DNA from: Thermoguttaceae bacterium | Lineage (GTDB): Bacteria > Planctomycetota > Planctomycetia > Pirellulales > Thermoguttaceae | Assembly (NCBI GenBank): GCA_017549085.1 | Contig: JAFYVO010000160.1 | Location: 1 to 11,150, forward strand | Direction: 5' to 3' | Length of the DNA stretch: 11,150 bases | In this document: positions 1 to 8,500 of the stretch, piece after piece | Numbering within the stretch: the stretch's first letter is position 1 | Layout: every line of letters begins with the position of its first letter | The notes under the pieces: generated by a model | What the model saw: the letters and a program-made list of their open reading frames with translations, nothing else | Database searches by the model: none | Told to the model about the DNA's origin: nothing | Made by a program: the position numbers and the translations under genes

Positions 1-1
1 C

Positions 2-1144
2 GCTCCGCAAAACGCCGGTCAAAACGCCGACGAGGAAACGCAAGCGCCGGCCTCCCTCGCCGCCGCGACGCCGGAAGCGTTGGCGCGTTATCGGGCCGTT
101 TTGCTCCTCGACCCGCCCGCGTCCGCGTTCGACGAAGCGACGGTTCGCCGTTTGACCGCGTTCGTCGAAAACGGCGGCGGTCTCGGCGTTTTTCTCGGTC
201 GCAACGCGTCTCCGATTTCGGCGTTCCAAACGGAAGCCGTCGTTCGGCTTCTCGGCGCTCGCCCGGTCGACCAAGCGCGAGTCGCCGACTGGAACCGCTC
301 GCTGAAACCGTCCAATTACGAAGCGCCGCTCCTCGCGCCGTTCCGTCCGTTCGAGCGCTCCGGCGTTCCTTGGGACGCGCTCCCGGTCGGGCGATTTTGG
401 CGCTTGACCGACTTAACGCCGTCCGCAACCGTCGTCGCGCGGTTCGAAAAGATCGACGAAACCGGCGAAGAAGCGCAAAATGATGAAAATAAAGAAAACG
501 GCGAAAAGAGCGAAGCGGCGCCGCCCGCGCTCGTCGAAAACCGACTCGGGCGCGGAACGGTCGCGACGTTGGCGACGCCGCTGTCGGACGGAACGCAAAA
601 CGACGCTTGGAACGACTTAACGACCGGCGACGCGCCTTGGGTTTTCGTCCTCTTGGCGGACGGTCTCGCTCGTCGCTTGGCGTCCGGCGACGCGTCGATT
701 TTGAATTATTCGGTCGGCGAAACGGCGACGCTCCGCTCTCCGCTGGCGACGTTCCCGGCGGTCGCGACGCTGACGACGCCGCAAGGGGAAGAACTCGCGA
801 TTCCGACCGACGTCGAGCGGCGGCAAATCCGCTTTCCCGGAACGTCGCGGGCCGGGCTTTACCGTCTCCGCACCGCCCCGAACGCGGACGGCGAAACGCT
901 CGACAAAGCGTTCGCGGTTTCGATTCCGGACGCCGAATTCGACCTGACGCGTCCGACGCCGGACGAATGGGCCGCGCTTTGGGACGGAATCCCGTATAAA
1001 ACGCTCGACCTGACCGCCGCGTCGACCGCGTTGGAAGCGATTCGCTCCGACGAAACGCCGGAACCTTACGCGCTTTTGGTCGTCGCGTTGGCGTTGCTTT
1101 TCCTTGCCGAAACCGCCGTCGCGAACCGTTTTTACCGCCGGTAA
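2..1144 (+). CDS. BatA-like membrane protein, C-terminal part (5' end outside window)
   Basis: The frame is open from base 2 to the TAA at 1142-1144, giving 380 visible residues; the true start lies upstream, and the TTG at base 80 is only an internal codon. Near the beginning is a hydrophobic strand followed by a helix and a Gly-rich turn (AVLLLDPP... FVENGGGLGVFLG), which resembles the GATase-like or VWA-like fold of large planctomycete BatA-type proteins. A Lys/Glu/Asn-rich low-complexity stretch (bases ~445-525) is followed by the pattern 'GRGTVATLATPLSDG...WNDL', which I associate with this family. The chain ends in one predicted transmembrane helix (ALLVVALALLFLAETAV, bases ~1070-1122) and a short basic tail, so it is probably anchored in the inner membrane with most of the chain outside the cytoplasm. 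Members often sit beside MoxR ATPase and DUF58 genes, which would be upstream and cannot be seen. Function unknown; the family call is moderate. Confidence 0.6.
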   Translation, partial: APQNAGQNADEETQAPASLAAATPEALARYRAVLLLDPPASAFDEATVRRLTAFVENGGGLGVFLGRNASPISAFQTEAVVRLLGARPVDQARVADWNRSLKPSNYEAPLLAPFRPFERSGVPWDALPVGRFWRLTDLTPSATVVARFEKIDETGEEAQNDENKENGEKSEAAPPALVENRLGRGTVATLATPLSDGTQNDAWNDLTTGDAPWVFVLLADGLARRLASGDASILNYSVGETATLRSPLATFPAVATLTTPQGEELAIPTDVERRQIRFPGTSRAGLYRLRTAPNADGETLDKAFAVSIPDAEFDLTRPTPDEWAALWDGIPYKTLDLTAASTALEAIRSDETPEPYALLVVALALLFLAETAVANRFYRR

Positions 1145-1215
1145 ACCGCGAACGAAAACGGCAAACATCGGCAAACCGCAACCATAAACGGCTCAACGCC
1201 GATAAACCGCGAACG
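1142..1215 (+). repeat. Short direct repeat in the convergent gap
   Basis: The 13-mer TAAACCGCGAACG occurs at 1142-1154, starting with the stop codon of the BatA-like gene, and again at 1203-1215. A looser copy of its CGGCAAACCGC part lies between them. It looks like local duplication; no function is evident. Confidence 0.4.
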
Positions 1216-1253
1216 CCGACGCAAATTTTCCCCTTTATCCCTTAACAAACGCG

Positions 1254-1297
1254 AAAGCGGCGCCGTCAAGCGTTCAACTCGACGGCGCCGCTTTTTT
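1254..1297 (+). terminator. Rho-independent terminator after the BatA-like gene
   Basis: A perfect 14-bp stem pairs 1254-1267 (AAAGCGGCGCCGTC) with 1281-1294, with a 13-nt loop. Six Ts (1292-1297) run through and beyond the 3' arm. It lies between two converging genes. On the minus strand only three Us would follow the stem, so it should work best for the plus-strand gene, but it may also help end transcription of the secreted-protein gene at 1325-3481. Confidence 0.85.
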
Positions 1298-1324
1298 AAC
1301 GTTTAACATCGGTTTCCGACGGCG

Positions 1325-3481
1325 TTATTTTTTCTCGACGTTCGGCGCGTCGACCTCGACTTTGCAACCGTCGACGATTTGCGCGTCGCGTTTGTTGTCG
1401 GCGTAAACGTTCCCGGACGCGCCGCCGGTCGCCAATTTCCCGAAGTAAACGCCGGTTTCGTTCCCGCGGAACTCGCACTTTTCGACTTCGAGGCGCGCGC
1501 CTTTCGAACTGGCGCCGAACCGGTTTTTCGGCCCGAAAACGGTTTCGACCGCCCAACCGAACGCGCCGTCTTCGACGTGCAGCGCGGAGAGCGCAAAGTC
1601 GGTCGCTCGGCACTTGCGAAGAACGGCGGCGCTCTTGAGCCCGACCGCTTTAACGCCGGTCGCGGACGACGCGCCCTTTTTCCCGTCGAGAACGCAGTTG
1701 AAAAAGAACGCGATTCCCCGTTTGACCTCGACGCAAGCGCCGCTTTTCGCCCCGCCGCCGACCTGCCGCAACGTTACGCCGTCGAACGAAGCGACCGTTT
1801 CCCCGTCGACGGTAATCGGCGACGCCGCGTCGACCGTCAACACGACGTCCTCCGGTTTCCCGGTCGCGCTTTGCACGTCGACGAACGTTTTCAGCGCCAA
1901 CCCGGACGCGTCGTATTCCCCGGCGTCGAGAACGACGCGCGGAATAACGTCTTTCGACGCTTTTTTCGCCGCTTCCGCCAACGCTTCTTGAAGGGTCGCG
2001 CAGTCCCCCGGCACGGCGATTTGCACCGGCGCGTCGACGTCGCGACTCGGAGTCAACCGTTTCACCGCCGCCAAACGATTGTCGAGCCGTTTGTTTCCGT
2101 CTTGCCAAAACGCCGCCGAACGCCGCCGTTCCTTCGCGATCTCCGCCGCCGATTGCTTCGCTTCGCGCTCCGCTTTTTCTTCGGCGGTTTCGTCCGACTT
2201 CTCCGCGTTTGCCTTTTCGGCGTCTTGCGACGCTTTACCGAGTTCGAAATCGCCGATTTTCTTCGCCTTGCCGGTTTTCATATCTTGCAGGGAATACTTT
2301 GCAAAAACTTGGCCGGTCTCTACGTTGTAAACCCAAAATTCAGGAATCGTTACGCGAACCGCTATCTGCAATTCGGAAAATTCATACGGCGAACTCATCG
2401 TCGCTTCGTGTTGCCAAAAACCGTAAACGGCGCAACTGGGAGTCGCGACGCCGTCGCTTATTTCGTTAACGCAAAGCAACTTAAAAACGCAAAGAACGCC
2501 CAACGAATCCCCGATTTCTTTCGCGTCGCTCGGCAAAATTCCGCGTAATAACAAACTTTCGCGATCGTCGAGCGCTAAATTAAGGGAGTCGGTAAAGACG
2601 ACGCCGCGCGAAACGTAATTACTTTCCCGGATTTCTTTTTTAACGCCGTACAGGTTTTCGCCAATATACGTTTCCGAAGATGTTTTCACCTCGTTAAACT
2701 TAATACCGTACAATAGCGAATCGTCAAACTTTTTAATCCAATAATCAACGCCGCCGTTAAAAATAATTCGAAATCTTTCCGCGTCCGCGTCGTATTTAGC
2801 TTGCGCGCCGAGCAAGTCGTCTTCGGAGGGCAAAAGCGCCAACGCCAAGTACGAGTCAAACGTTAAATCGCCGTAAAGCGGTTGGAGCGGCAACTCCTCT
2901 TTAAACTTAGAAATTCTTTTTTGATAATCAGCCGTTTTTTCATATTCGTCTTTTTCGACGTTTCCTTCGTTAAAAATTCTCGCGACCGCTTGCGCGACTC
3001 TTTCGACGTTATGCCCGCGATATCCCGACGGCAGTTTTATCGCGGTTCGGTCGAGCGGCGCGCTCGAATATTGCGCGTCGTTTTCGTCGTCGTTCGTTTG
3101 AAGCGTTTGAAGCGTTTCCTCGCCGTCGGAGCTTTCGACCGCCGCGCGCGTTTCTTTCTTGAACGTCGTCGTTCCCTCGCCGCTCTCAGGCTCGGGCGTC
3201 GCCGTCGACGCGGTCGGCTTCGGCGCGTTTTCTTCGGTCGCCGTTTCTTTTTCCGCGCTCGACGTAACGGACGATTTAGGCTTTGTTACCATTCCGTCGG
3301 AAACGACGGGAGCTTTTCCCGACTTTTGCGTCGACGCGTTATTGTTACTATTCGCCGTCGATCGGTTTCCCGAACGTCGCGCTCGCTGTTGCCCTTCGGC
3401 GTCGACGCAAAGCGCCGCCGTCGCCGCAAAAAATACGACGCCGATTATACAACGGCGTCCCCAAACGTCGAAATAACGCAT
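1325..3481 (-). CDS. Secreted protein: polar linker, unknown middle domain, C-terminal beta-helix
   Basis: 718 residues. I chose the ATG at 3481-3479 because GGAG at 3493-3490 lies 8 nt before it; the GTG three codons upstream overlaps that ribosome binding site and cannot use it. Residues 1-28 are a signal peptide (basic WGRR, hydrophobic core CIIGVVFFAATAALC, likely cleavage after VDA), so the protein is exported. Residues ~31-145 are a Ser/Thr/Asn/Glu-rich disordered linker. Residues ~150-415 form a folded domain I do not recognise, containing EKTADYQKR, three to four aromatic-rich strands and a VYNVETGQV strand near its end. A charged Ala/Glu/Lys helix follows (~418-475). Residues ~487-707 have the repeating short-strand pattern of a parallel beta-helix (DGVTLRQV, CVEVKRGIAFFFNCVLDG, LEVEKCEFRGNETGVYF), like DUF1565 or pectate-lyase folds. 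It opens with a 'PGDCATLQEALAEA' motif. No catalytic residues can be assigned. It is convergent with the BatA-like gene and divergent from the GH109-like gene. Role unknown; a surface or polysaccharide-binding function is a guess. Confidence 0.8.
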   Translation of the reverse strand: MRYFDVWGRRCIIGVVFFAATAALCVDAEGQQRARRSGNRSTANSNNNASTQKSGKAPVVSDGMVTKPKSSVTSSAEKETATEENAPKPTASTATPEPESGEGTTTFKKETRAAVESSDGEETLQTLQTNDDENDAQYSSAPLDRTAIKLPSGYRGHNVERVAQAVARIFNEGNVEKDEYEKTADYQKRISKFKEELPLQPLYGDLTFDSYLALALLPSEDDLLGAQAKYDADAERFRIIFNGGVDYWIKKFDDSLLYGIKFNEVKTSSETYIGENLYGVKKEIRESNYVSRGVVFTDSLNLALDDRESLLLRGILPSDAKEIGDSLGVLCVFKLLCVNEISDGVATPSCAVYGFWQHEATMSSPYEFSELQIAVRVTIPEFWVYNVETGQVFAKYSLQDMKTGKAKKIGDFELGKASQDAEKANAEKSDETAEEKAEREAKQSAAEIAKERRRSAAFWQDGNKRLDNRLAAVKRLTPSRDVDAPVQIAVPGDCATLQEALAEAAKKASKDVIPRVVLDAGEYDASGLALKTFVDVQSATGKPEDVVLTVDAASPITVDGETVASFDGVTLRQVGGGAKSGACVEVKRGIAFFFNCVLDGKKGASSATGVKAVGLKSAAVLRKCRATDFALSALHVEDGAFGWAVETVFGPKNRFGASSKGARLEVEKCEFRGNETGVYFGKLATGGASGNVYADNKRDAQIVDGCKVEVDAPNVEKK

Positions 3482-3489
3482 TTTAATCA

Positions 3490-3493
3490 CTCC
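3490..3493 (-). promoter_or_regulatory. Ribosome binding site fixing the start of the secreted-protein gene
   Basis: GGAG on the minus strand is separated by 8 nt (TGATTAAA) from the ATG at 3481. This spacing supports ATG over the upstream in-frame GTG at 3490-3488, whose first base is part of the GGAG itself. Confidence 0.7.
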
Positions 3494-3547
3494 AATTTTA
3501 GTCGGGATTCACGCCGTTTTCCCGGCGTTTTAACGTTCGTCGTTAGC

Positions 3548-3575
3548 ATTCTCCTTTGTTTCCAAACGGCGTCAA
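3548..3575 (-). promoter_or_regulatory. Candidate promoter of the secreted-protein gene
   Basis: On the minus strand TTGACG (3575-3570, 5 of 6 matches to the sigma70 -35 box) is followed after 16 nt by GAGAAT (3553-3548, 4 of 6 matches to the -10 box). The predicted leader is about 60 nt. The -10 box is weak, so the call is tentative. An A/T-rich block at ~3611-3636 lies upstream, where an UP element could sit. Confidence 0.4.
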
Positions 3576-3583
3576 GGGAGATA

Positions 3584-3598
3584 GGACGCCAGGCGTCC
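3584..3598. promoter_or_regulatory. Operator-like perfect palindrome
   Basis: GGACGCC, one A, then GGCGTCC: a 7-bp inverted repeat with a single central base. It sits 8 bp upstream of the candidate -35 box of the minus-strand gene and about 170 bp upstream of the plus-strand promoter. Its symmetry and place would suit a dimeric regulator of the divergent pair, but GC-rich palindromes also arise by chance here. Confidence 0.35.
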
Positions 3599-3769
3599 CG
3601 GCTGAACGGGAAAAAGTTTAAAAAAACTAAAAATTTCGCCGCGACGACCAACAGAGCCCGTCGCGTTCCCGTCGACCCTCCAATCGCCCAACGCGACCGT
3701 TCGCCGAGTCCTGTTCGTCGAGCGCTTTCGTTTTTAACGCCGGTTTCCGCAAAAATTTCCGCGAAACGC

Positions 3770-3798
3770 TTGCAATTCGGCGGCGCGTCGCGTATACT
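3770..3798 (+). promoter_or_regulatory. Sigma70-type promoter of the GH109-like gene
   Basis: TTGCAA (3770-3775) and TATACT (3793-3798, 5 of 6 matches) are separated by exactly 17 bp. Transcription would start near 3805 and give a leader of about 88 nt before the ATG at 3893. Confidence 0.65.
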
Positions 3799-3809
3799 CG
3801 AAAGCGACG

Positions 3810-3838
3810 CGGCGGAGGGCGCGAGATTTCCTCCGTCG
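3810..3838 (+). other. Stem-loop at the 5' end of the GH109-like transcript
   Basis: Bases 3810-3818 pair with 3830-3838 in a 9-bp stem with one G-U pair and an 11-nt loop. It begins only about five bases after the predicted transcription start. The stem contains GGAGG facing CCTCC. It may protect the 5' end of the mRNA; the real ribosome binding site (3880-3885) is 42 nt further on and is not in this stem. Confidence 0.4.
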
Positions 3839-3892
3839 GCTCTCGCTATTTTACCGTTCTTGCTTATTTTCACTCCCAAAGGAAGCCAAACG

Positions 3893-5356
3893 ATGAAAAA
3901 CTCTCGACGCGATTTCTTCAAACAGGTCGCCGCCCTCCCGATCGCCGCGCAAGTCGCCTTAGCGTACGGCGACGAAAGCAAGCTCCGCGACGAAGTCGAA
4001 GAGACGACGTTAATCCGCAAAGGTCGACGCTCAGCCTTCAATATGAGCGGGTACGCCGCCCCGGCGATTCCGAAACTTCGCGTCGGTTACATCGGGCTCG
4101 GGCCGCGCGGGCTCGCCTCCCTCAAACGCACCGCGATGTTCGAAGACGTCGAAATCCGCGCTATCGCCGACTGTTACGAGTATCCGATTCAACAGGCCCG
4201 CGACTTTTTCAAGTCGATTAAGTACCCGGCGCCCGCGGAGTATTTCAAGTCGGAGGAAACTTGGAAAGACCTCGTCGCCCGGGACGATCTCGACCTCATT
4301 TTCATCACGACGCCGCAATATTGGCACGCCGAGATGGCTTGCGCCGCGATGGAAGCCGGGAAACACGTCGCCTGCGAAGTGCCGCTTTGCTACACGCTCG
4401 AAGAATGTTGGCGGCTCGTCGAAACGTCGGAACGCACCCGCAAACACTGCGCGATGCTCGAAAACTGCTGTTACGACTTCTTCGAAGCGACGACCGGCAA
4501 TATGGCGCGCCAAGGCGTTTTCGGCGAAATCGTCTTCGGCGAAGGCGCTTACATTCACCACTTCACGACGGCGCAAGTCTTCGCGGAACCGGAGCCGCCG
4601 CTCAGTAAAAAAGCCGGAATGTACCGCCACGCCGTCGCTTGCACCGTCAAAGGAAACCGCTATCCGACGCACGGCTTCGGCCCGGTTTGCGTCGCGATGA
4701 ACGTCGGCGCGGGCGACCGTCCGGATTATCTCACGTCGACCGAAACGGACGACTTCGTCCGAGCGCGCGAGTTCGCCGAAATCCTCAAAGAAGGCCGCGA
4801 TTATCACAAACAGTTCGCCGGAAAAGACTTCAGCGGAAATATGAACCTCGCGACGATTCGCACCGCCCAGGGCAAAGCGATTTTGCTCAAATACGACCGT
4901 ATGTCGCCGCAACCGTATTCGCGCTCTTACGTCTTGAGCGGCTTGAAAGGGTTCGTCCAAAAATATCCGGAACCGGCGCGCATTTACCTGAACGGCGAAA
5001 CGCTCGCGACGGAAGAGGAAACGGCCGCGCTCCAAGAACAATATACGCCGGAACTCATTAAGTATCTGCGCGAAAACGCCGTTAAGTTCGGCGGACACGG
5101 CGGAATGGACTTCATTTGCGAATATCGTCTCATCGACTCGCTGCGCAACGGTTTGCCGCTCGACTTAACTGTTTACGACGGCGCGACTTGGAGCGCGGTC
5201 ATTCCGTTGAGTCTTTGGTCGGCGACGCGGCGTTCGCAACCGATCGACTTCCCGGACTTCACCGGCGGGAACTGGAAGACGAACAAACCGCTCGACCTCT
5301 CCCTTCGCGGCGGCGGGTCGACCAAGGTGAAAGCGCCGACCGAAACCGCGCGATAA
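3893..5356 (+). CDS. Tat-exported GH109-type glycosidase-like protein (Gfo/Idh/MocA superfamily)
   Basis: 487 residues. The ATG at 3893 has AGGAAG at 3880-3885 with 7-nt spacing; the frame is open far upstream but lacks family sequence there. Residues 4-10 are SRRDFFK, a twin-arginine signal, followed by a hydrophobic Ala-rich segment to ~25, so it is folded with its cofactor and then exported. The Rossmann NAD site is GYIGLGPRG (65-73). The usual EKP of the dehydrogenases is EVP (162-164), as in GH109 alpha-N-acetylgalactosaminidases, which use NAD+ in a redox-assisted hydrolysis. LENCCYDFFE (189-198), GEGAYIHH (216-223), YPTHGFGP (257-264), PYSR (341-344), GGHGGMDFICEYRLI (400-414) and DFTGGNW (455-461) also fit GH109. 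E190, Y220, Y257, H260 and Y342 lie at or near where I recall the catalytic residues of the Elizabethkingia enzyme. The loop 223-256 lacks the Trp-rich sequence I expect there, so the substrate may differ from GalNAc. Its own promoter and terminator make it a single-gene unit. Confidence 0.85.
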   Translation: MKNSRRDFFKQVAALPIAAQVALAYGDESKLRDEVEETTLIRKGRRSAFNMSGYAAPAIPKLRVGYIGLGPRGLASLKRTAMFEDVEIRAIADCYEYPIQQARDFFKSIKYPAPAEYFKSEETWKDLVARDDLDLIFITTPQYWHAEMACAAMEAGKHVACEVPLCYTLEECWRLVETSERTRKHCAMLENCCYDFFEATTGNMARQGVFGEIVFGEGAYIHHFTTAQVFAEPEPPLSKKAGMYRHAVACTVKGNRYPTHGFGPVCVAMNVGAGDRPDYLTSTETDDFVRAREFAEILKEGRDYHKQFAGKDFSGNMNLATIRTAQGKAILLKYDRMSPQPYSRSYVLSGLKGFVQKYPEPARIYLNGETLATEEETAALQEQYTPELIKYLRENAVKFGGHGGMDFICEYRLIDSLRNGLPLDLTVYDGATWSAVIPLSLWSATRRSQPIDFPDFTGGNWKTNKPLDLSLRGGGSTKVKAPTETAR

Positions 5357-5370
5357 CGATTTCTCGGCTC

Positions 5371-5434
5371 TTTAAAAACGGCGACGCTCGAACGCTCCGC
5401 CGTTTTGGGAGCGCGTCCCCTTTTAAAAACGGCG
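5371..5434 (+). repeat. 13-nt direct repeat before smc
   Basis: TTTAAAAACGGCG occurs at 5371-5383 and 5422-5434, 51 nt apart. The first copy forms the left arm of the candidate terminator. The second could compete for the same right arm, but no function is shown. Confidence 0.4.
5375..5406 (+). terminator. Candidate terminator after the GH109-like gene
   Basis: AAAACGGCG (5375-5383) pairs with CGCCGTTTT (5398-5406) in a 9-bp stem with a 14-nt loop, starting 18 nt after the stop codon. The U-run is only the four Ts of the 3' arm, so it is a moderate rather than strong candidate. Confidence 0.45.
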
Positions 5435-5456
5435 GCGCGAGCGCGAAAAATCGCTC

Positions 5457-5485
5457 TTGCGGGAAACGGAGAAATTGGGTAAAAT
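5457..5485 (+). promoter_or_regulatory. Sigma70-type promoter of smc
   Basis: TTGCGG (5457-5462) and TAAAAT (5480-5485, 5 of 6 matches) are separated by exactly 17 bp. The predicted start near 5492 gives a leader of about 90 nt, much like that of the GH109-like gene. Confidence 0.6.
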
Positions 5486-5552
5486 CGCCCGTCTCGGAGT
5501 CTTTCCGGACGTTTGTCGGTTTCCCAAGATTTCCCGTTTTTCCCCGTTTTAA

Positions 5553-5571
5553 GCGGTTCGCCGCCGTTTTT
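5553..5571 (+). other. Mini-hairpin with U-run just before the smc start
   Basis: GCGG (5553-5556), loop TTCG, CCGC (5561-5564), then CG and five Ts (5567-5571), ending 11 nt before the smc ATG. The stem is only 4 bp. The place where a Shine-Dalgarno sequence should be (5570-5577) has none. It could be a weak attenuator, or a coincidence in GC-rich DNA. Confidence 0.3.
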
Positions 5572-5582
5572 ATCGCGCTAAG

Positions 5583-8500
5583 ATGTTAAAATCGATCGAG
5601 TTATACGGCTTCAAGAGTTTCGCGGATCGGACGCGAATCGAGCTGGACGAGGGTATCTGCGCCCTCGTCGGCCCGAACGGCTCCGGGAAGTCGAACGTCG
5701 TCGACGCGATCAAATGGGCGCTCGGCGAACAAAGCGCGAAACGGCTTCGCGGCGACGAAATGTCGGACGTCGTCTTCAACGGCTCCGCGTCGCGCGCCCC
5801 CCTCTCGGCGGCGGAAGTAACGCTCTCTTTCGACAACCGCAAGCGCTTCCTCGCCATCGACGCGGACGAAATCCACCTGACGCGGCGCGTCTACCGCAGC
5901 GGCGAATCGGAGTATTTGATCAACGGCAACGCGAGCCGTTTAAAGGACTTCCGCGAGATCGTCGCCGGCGTCGGGCTCGGGTCGCAGGGATACGCCGTCA
6001 TCGAACAAGGGCGCGTCGAAGCGCTCCTGCAAAGTTCGAGCGCGCAACGTCGGGCCGTCTTGGAGGAGGCCGCGGGCGTTTCCCGATTCAACGCGAAAAA
6101 ACAGGAGGTCGCCCGTCGACTCGAACGCGTCGAGCAAAACTTGCTCCGCCTCTCCGACTTGGTCGGCGAAGTCGAAAGTCAGCTCCGCAAAACGAAAGCG
6201 CAAGCCGGCAAAGCGGAAAATTACCGACTTTACGCCGCGCGGCTGCAAAAACTCCGCGTCGAGGTCGCCCTCTTCGATTGGCGGCTCAAAACGGCCGAAC
6301 GCGCTCAAACGACCGTCGAAACGACCGATTTCGCCGAATTTCAAGCGACCGCCGAACGCAACATCGCCGACGCCGAGACCGCGCAACGGGACGCCGCTTC
6401 TCAACTGACCGCCGTCGAAGCGGAATTGCGCCGCGTCGAAGCGGAGCTTGCCGGCGTTCGCGAACGCATCGCCGCCGAAACGTCGACCGTCGATTTCCAG
6501 TCGGCGCAAGTCGACGATTGGACGGCGGACGTCCGCCGCAGTCGCGCTCAAGCGGTCGAGCTCGGCGTTCAAGGCTCGGAAGCCGACGCGTCGTCGCGTC
6601 AAACGGAAACGGAACTCGCCGACGCCCGAACCGCCGTCGAGCAGATCGCGAAAGAGTTCGCCGCCGAAACGACCGCGCTCGAACAATTGGCGACGCAAGC
6701 CGAAACGCTCGCCGCCGAACGCGAAACGTTTCGAACGAAACGCCAAGAGAAAAACGCCGAAACGAGCCGATTCGCCGGGGAGTTGGCCGCGCTCGAAACC
6801 CGCCGCCGAACGCTCGAACAATCGAAAACGCAAAAAATTCGGCAAAAAGAGGAAGTCGAGCGGCAAATAGCGGAGCTTTCGGCGCAATTCGGCGAACTTA
6901 AAGGGAACGTCGACGAACTCGAACGCCGCCGCGAAACGTCGTTCCAACGTCTCGGCGAGCTGAAAAAACGACGCGAAGAACTCCGTCGCGAACTCGGCGC
7001 CCGACAAGTCGAATTTTCCGAACTCGAACGCAAACGAACCGCGTTCGTCGAACGCTCGACGCTCCTGCAAGATTTGCTCCGCAAGTACGAAGGGTTAAGT
7101 CCCGGCGTTAAGGAAGTTTTGCGTTCGATCGACAATCCGGAATCGCCGTTCCGCAACGCGTTCGGGCTCGTCGCCGACTTGATTCGCGTCAACGTCGAAG
7201 CGGCGCCGCTCGTCGAGTTGGCGCTCGGCCCGACGGCCCAATACGTCGTCGTTCCCCCGGATCCGGAACTTTTCCGCTTCATCGAACGGAACGGCTCGCG
7301 CTTCGCCGGTCGCGTCGGGTTCATTTGGCTCGACCCGAATCCGAGCAAAGCGATCCCGTTGAATCCGCAATTCGACGGCAAACCGGGCGTCCTCGGTCGC
7401 GCCGACCAATTCGTCGAGACGGAGCCCCGTTTCGCCGCGCTCGTCCAACGCCTCCTTTACCGCTCTTGGATCGTCGAATCGATTTCGGTCGCGAAACAGC
7501 TTTACCGCGAAGGGGGCGAGCCGACGAACTTCCTCGCCGCCGACGGTTCCCTCTTGACCGCCGACGGGACGCTCGTCGTCGGTTCCGCGCAAGGGAGCGC
7601 CGGGCTGATTTCGCGACGCAGCGAACTGGCCGCGCTCTCGACCGATATGCAAAAGCTCGAAGCGGAGTTCGAACGCCTCCAAGAGACCGTCGCGGAGCTG
7701 AAAACCGCCCTTGCGACCGCCGACGCCGAGTTCGAAGCGGAAGCGGTCGTTCAACGCGAAACGACGCAAGCGCTCGACGCGATCCGACTCCGCCAAACGG
7801 CGACCGCCGAACGCGACGCTCAAATTCGCGGACGGTTCGCGCAACTCGAAAAGGAAACGGCGGAACTCGCGCAAGAGCTCGACAAAACGCTCGCCGAACT
7901 CGCCGTCAAGACGGAAGCGAAAACCGCGTTCGACGCCGGGGTCGCCGAACTCGACGCCCGCCTCGCCGCGATTCAAGAGTCGAGCGACGCGCTTTCCGCC
8001 GAGCGTCAAGAGAAGATGAAGCGGACGACGAACCTCAAAATCGAACTCGCCAAGACGGAGGAACGCGTCGGCTTTTTGAACGACCTCCTCAAACGGCTCG
8101 ACGACGCCCGACTCGAACGCGGGCGACGAACCGCCGAAACCGAACGTCGCGTCGAATCGCTCCGCGAACGGATTCGCGCCGCCGAGTTGACGATTTTGAA
8201 CGGAACCGCGACCCTCGCCGGGTTGTATTCGGCGAAAGAAACGCTCGCCGCCGCGCAAAAAAGGGCGAGCGCCGAACGTCGACGGCTCGAAAAGATTCGC
8301 GACGAAGCGACCGCCGTCCTCAAAACGAACCGCGACGCGCTCGAAAAACGCCGCGAAGAGATCCGCTCGAAGGAAATCGCCGCCGAACGCCTCGCGCAAG
8401 AGATCAAAACGCTCGAAGAACGGATTCGCGAAGATTACGGGCTCGACCTCGCCGACGCGAAATTCCGCGTCGAAGAGGAAAACGAACGACGAAGTTCGAA

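Noticed and set aside
3511..3528. ACGCCG-TTTTCC-CGGCGT hairpin followed by Ts, as a plus-strand terminator
   Set aside because: No plus-strand gene ends upstream of it; the stem is only 6 bp. It may simply be part of the minus-strand leader.
2882..3892. Open frame extending the GH109-like gene about 1 kb upstream
   Set aside because: It is antisense to the start of the secreted-protein gene and runs through the promoter region. The Tat signal, ribosome site and family start all fit the ATG at 3893.
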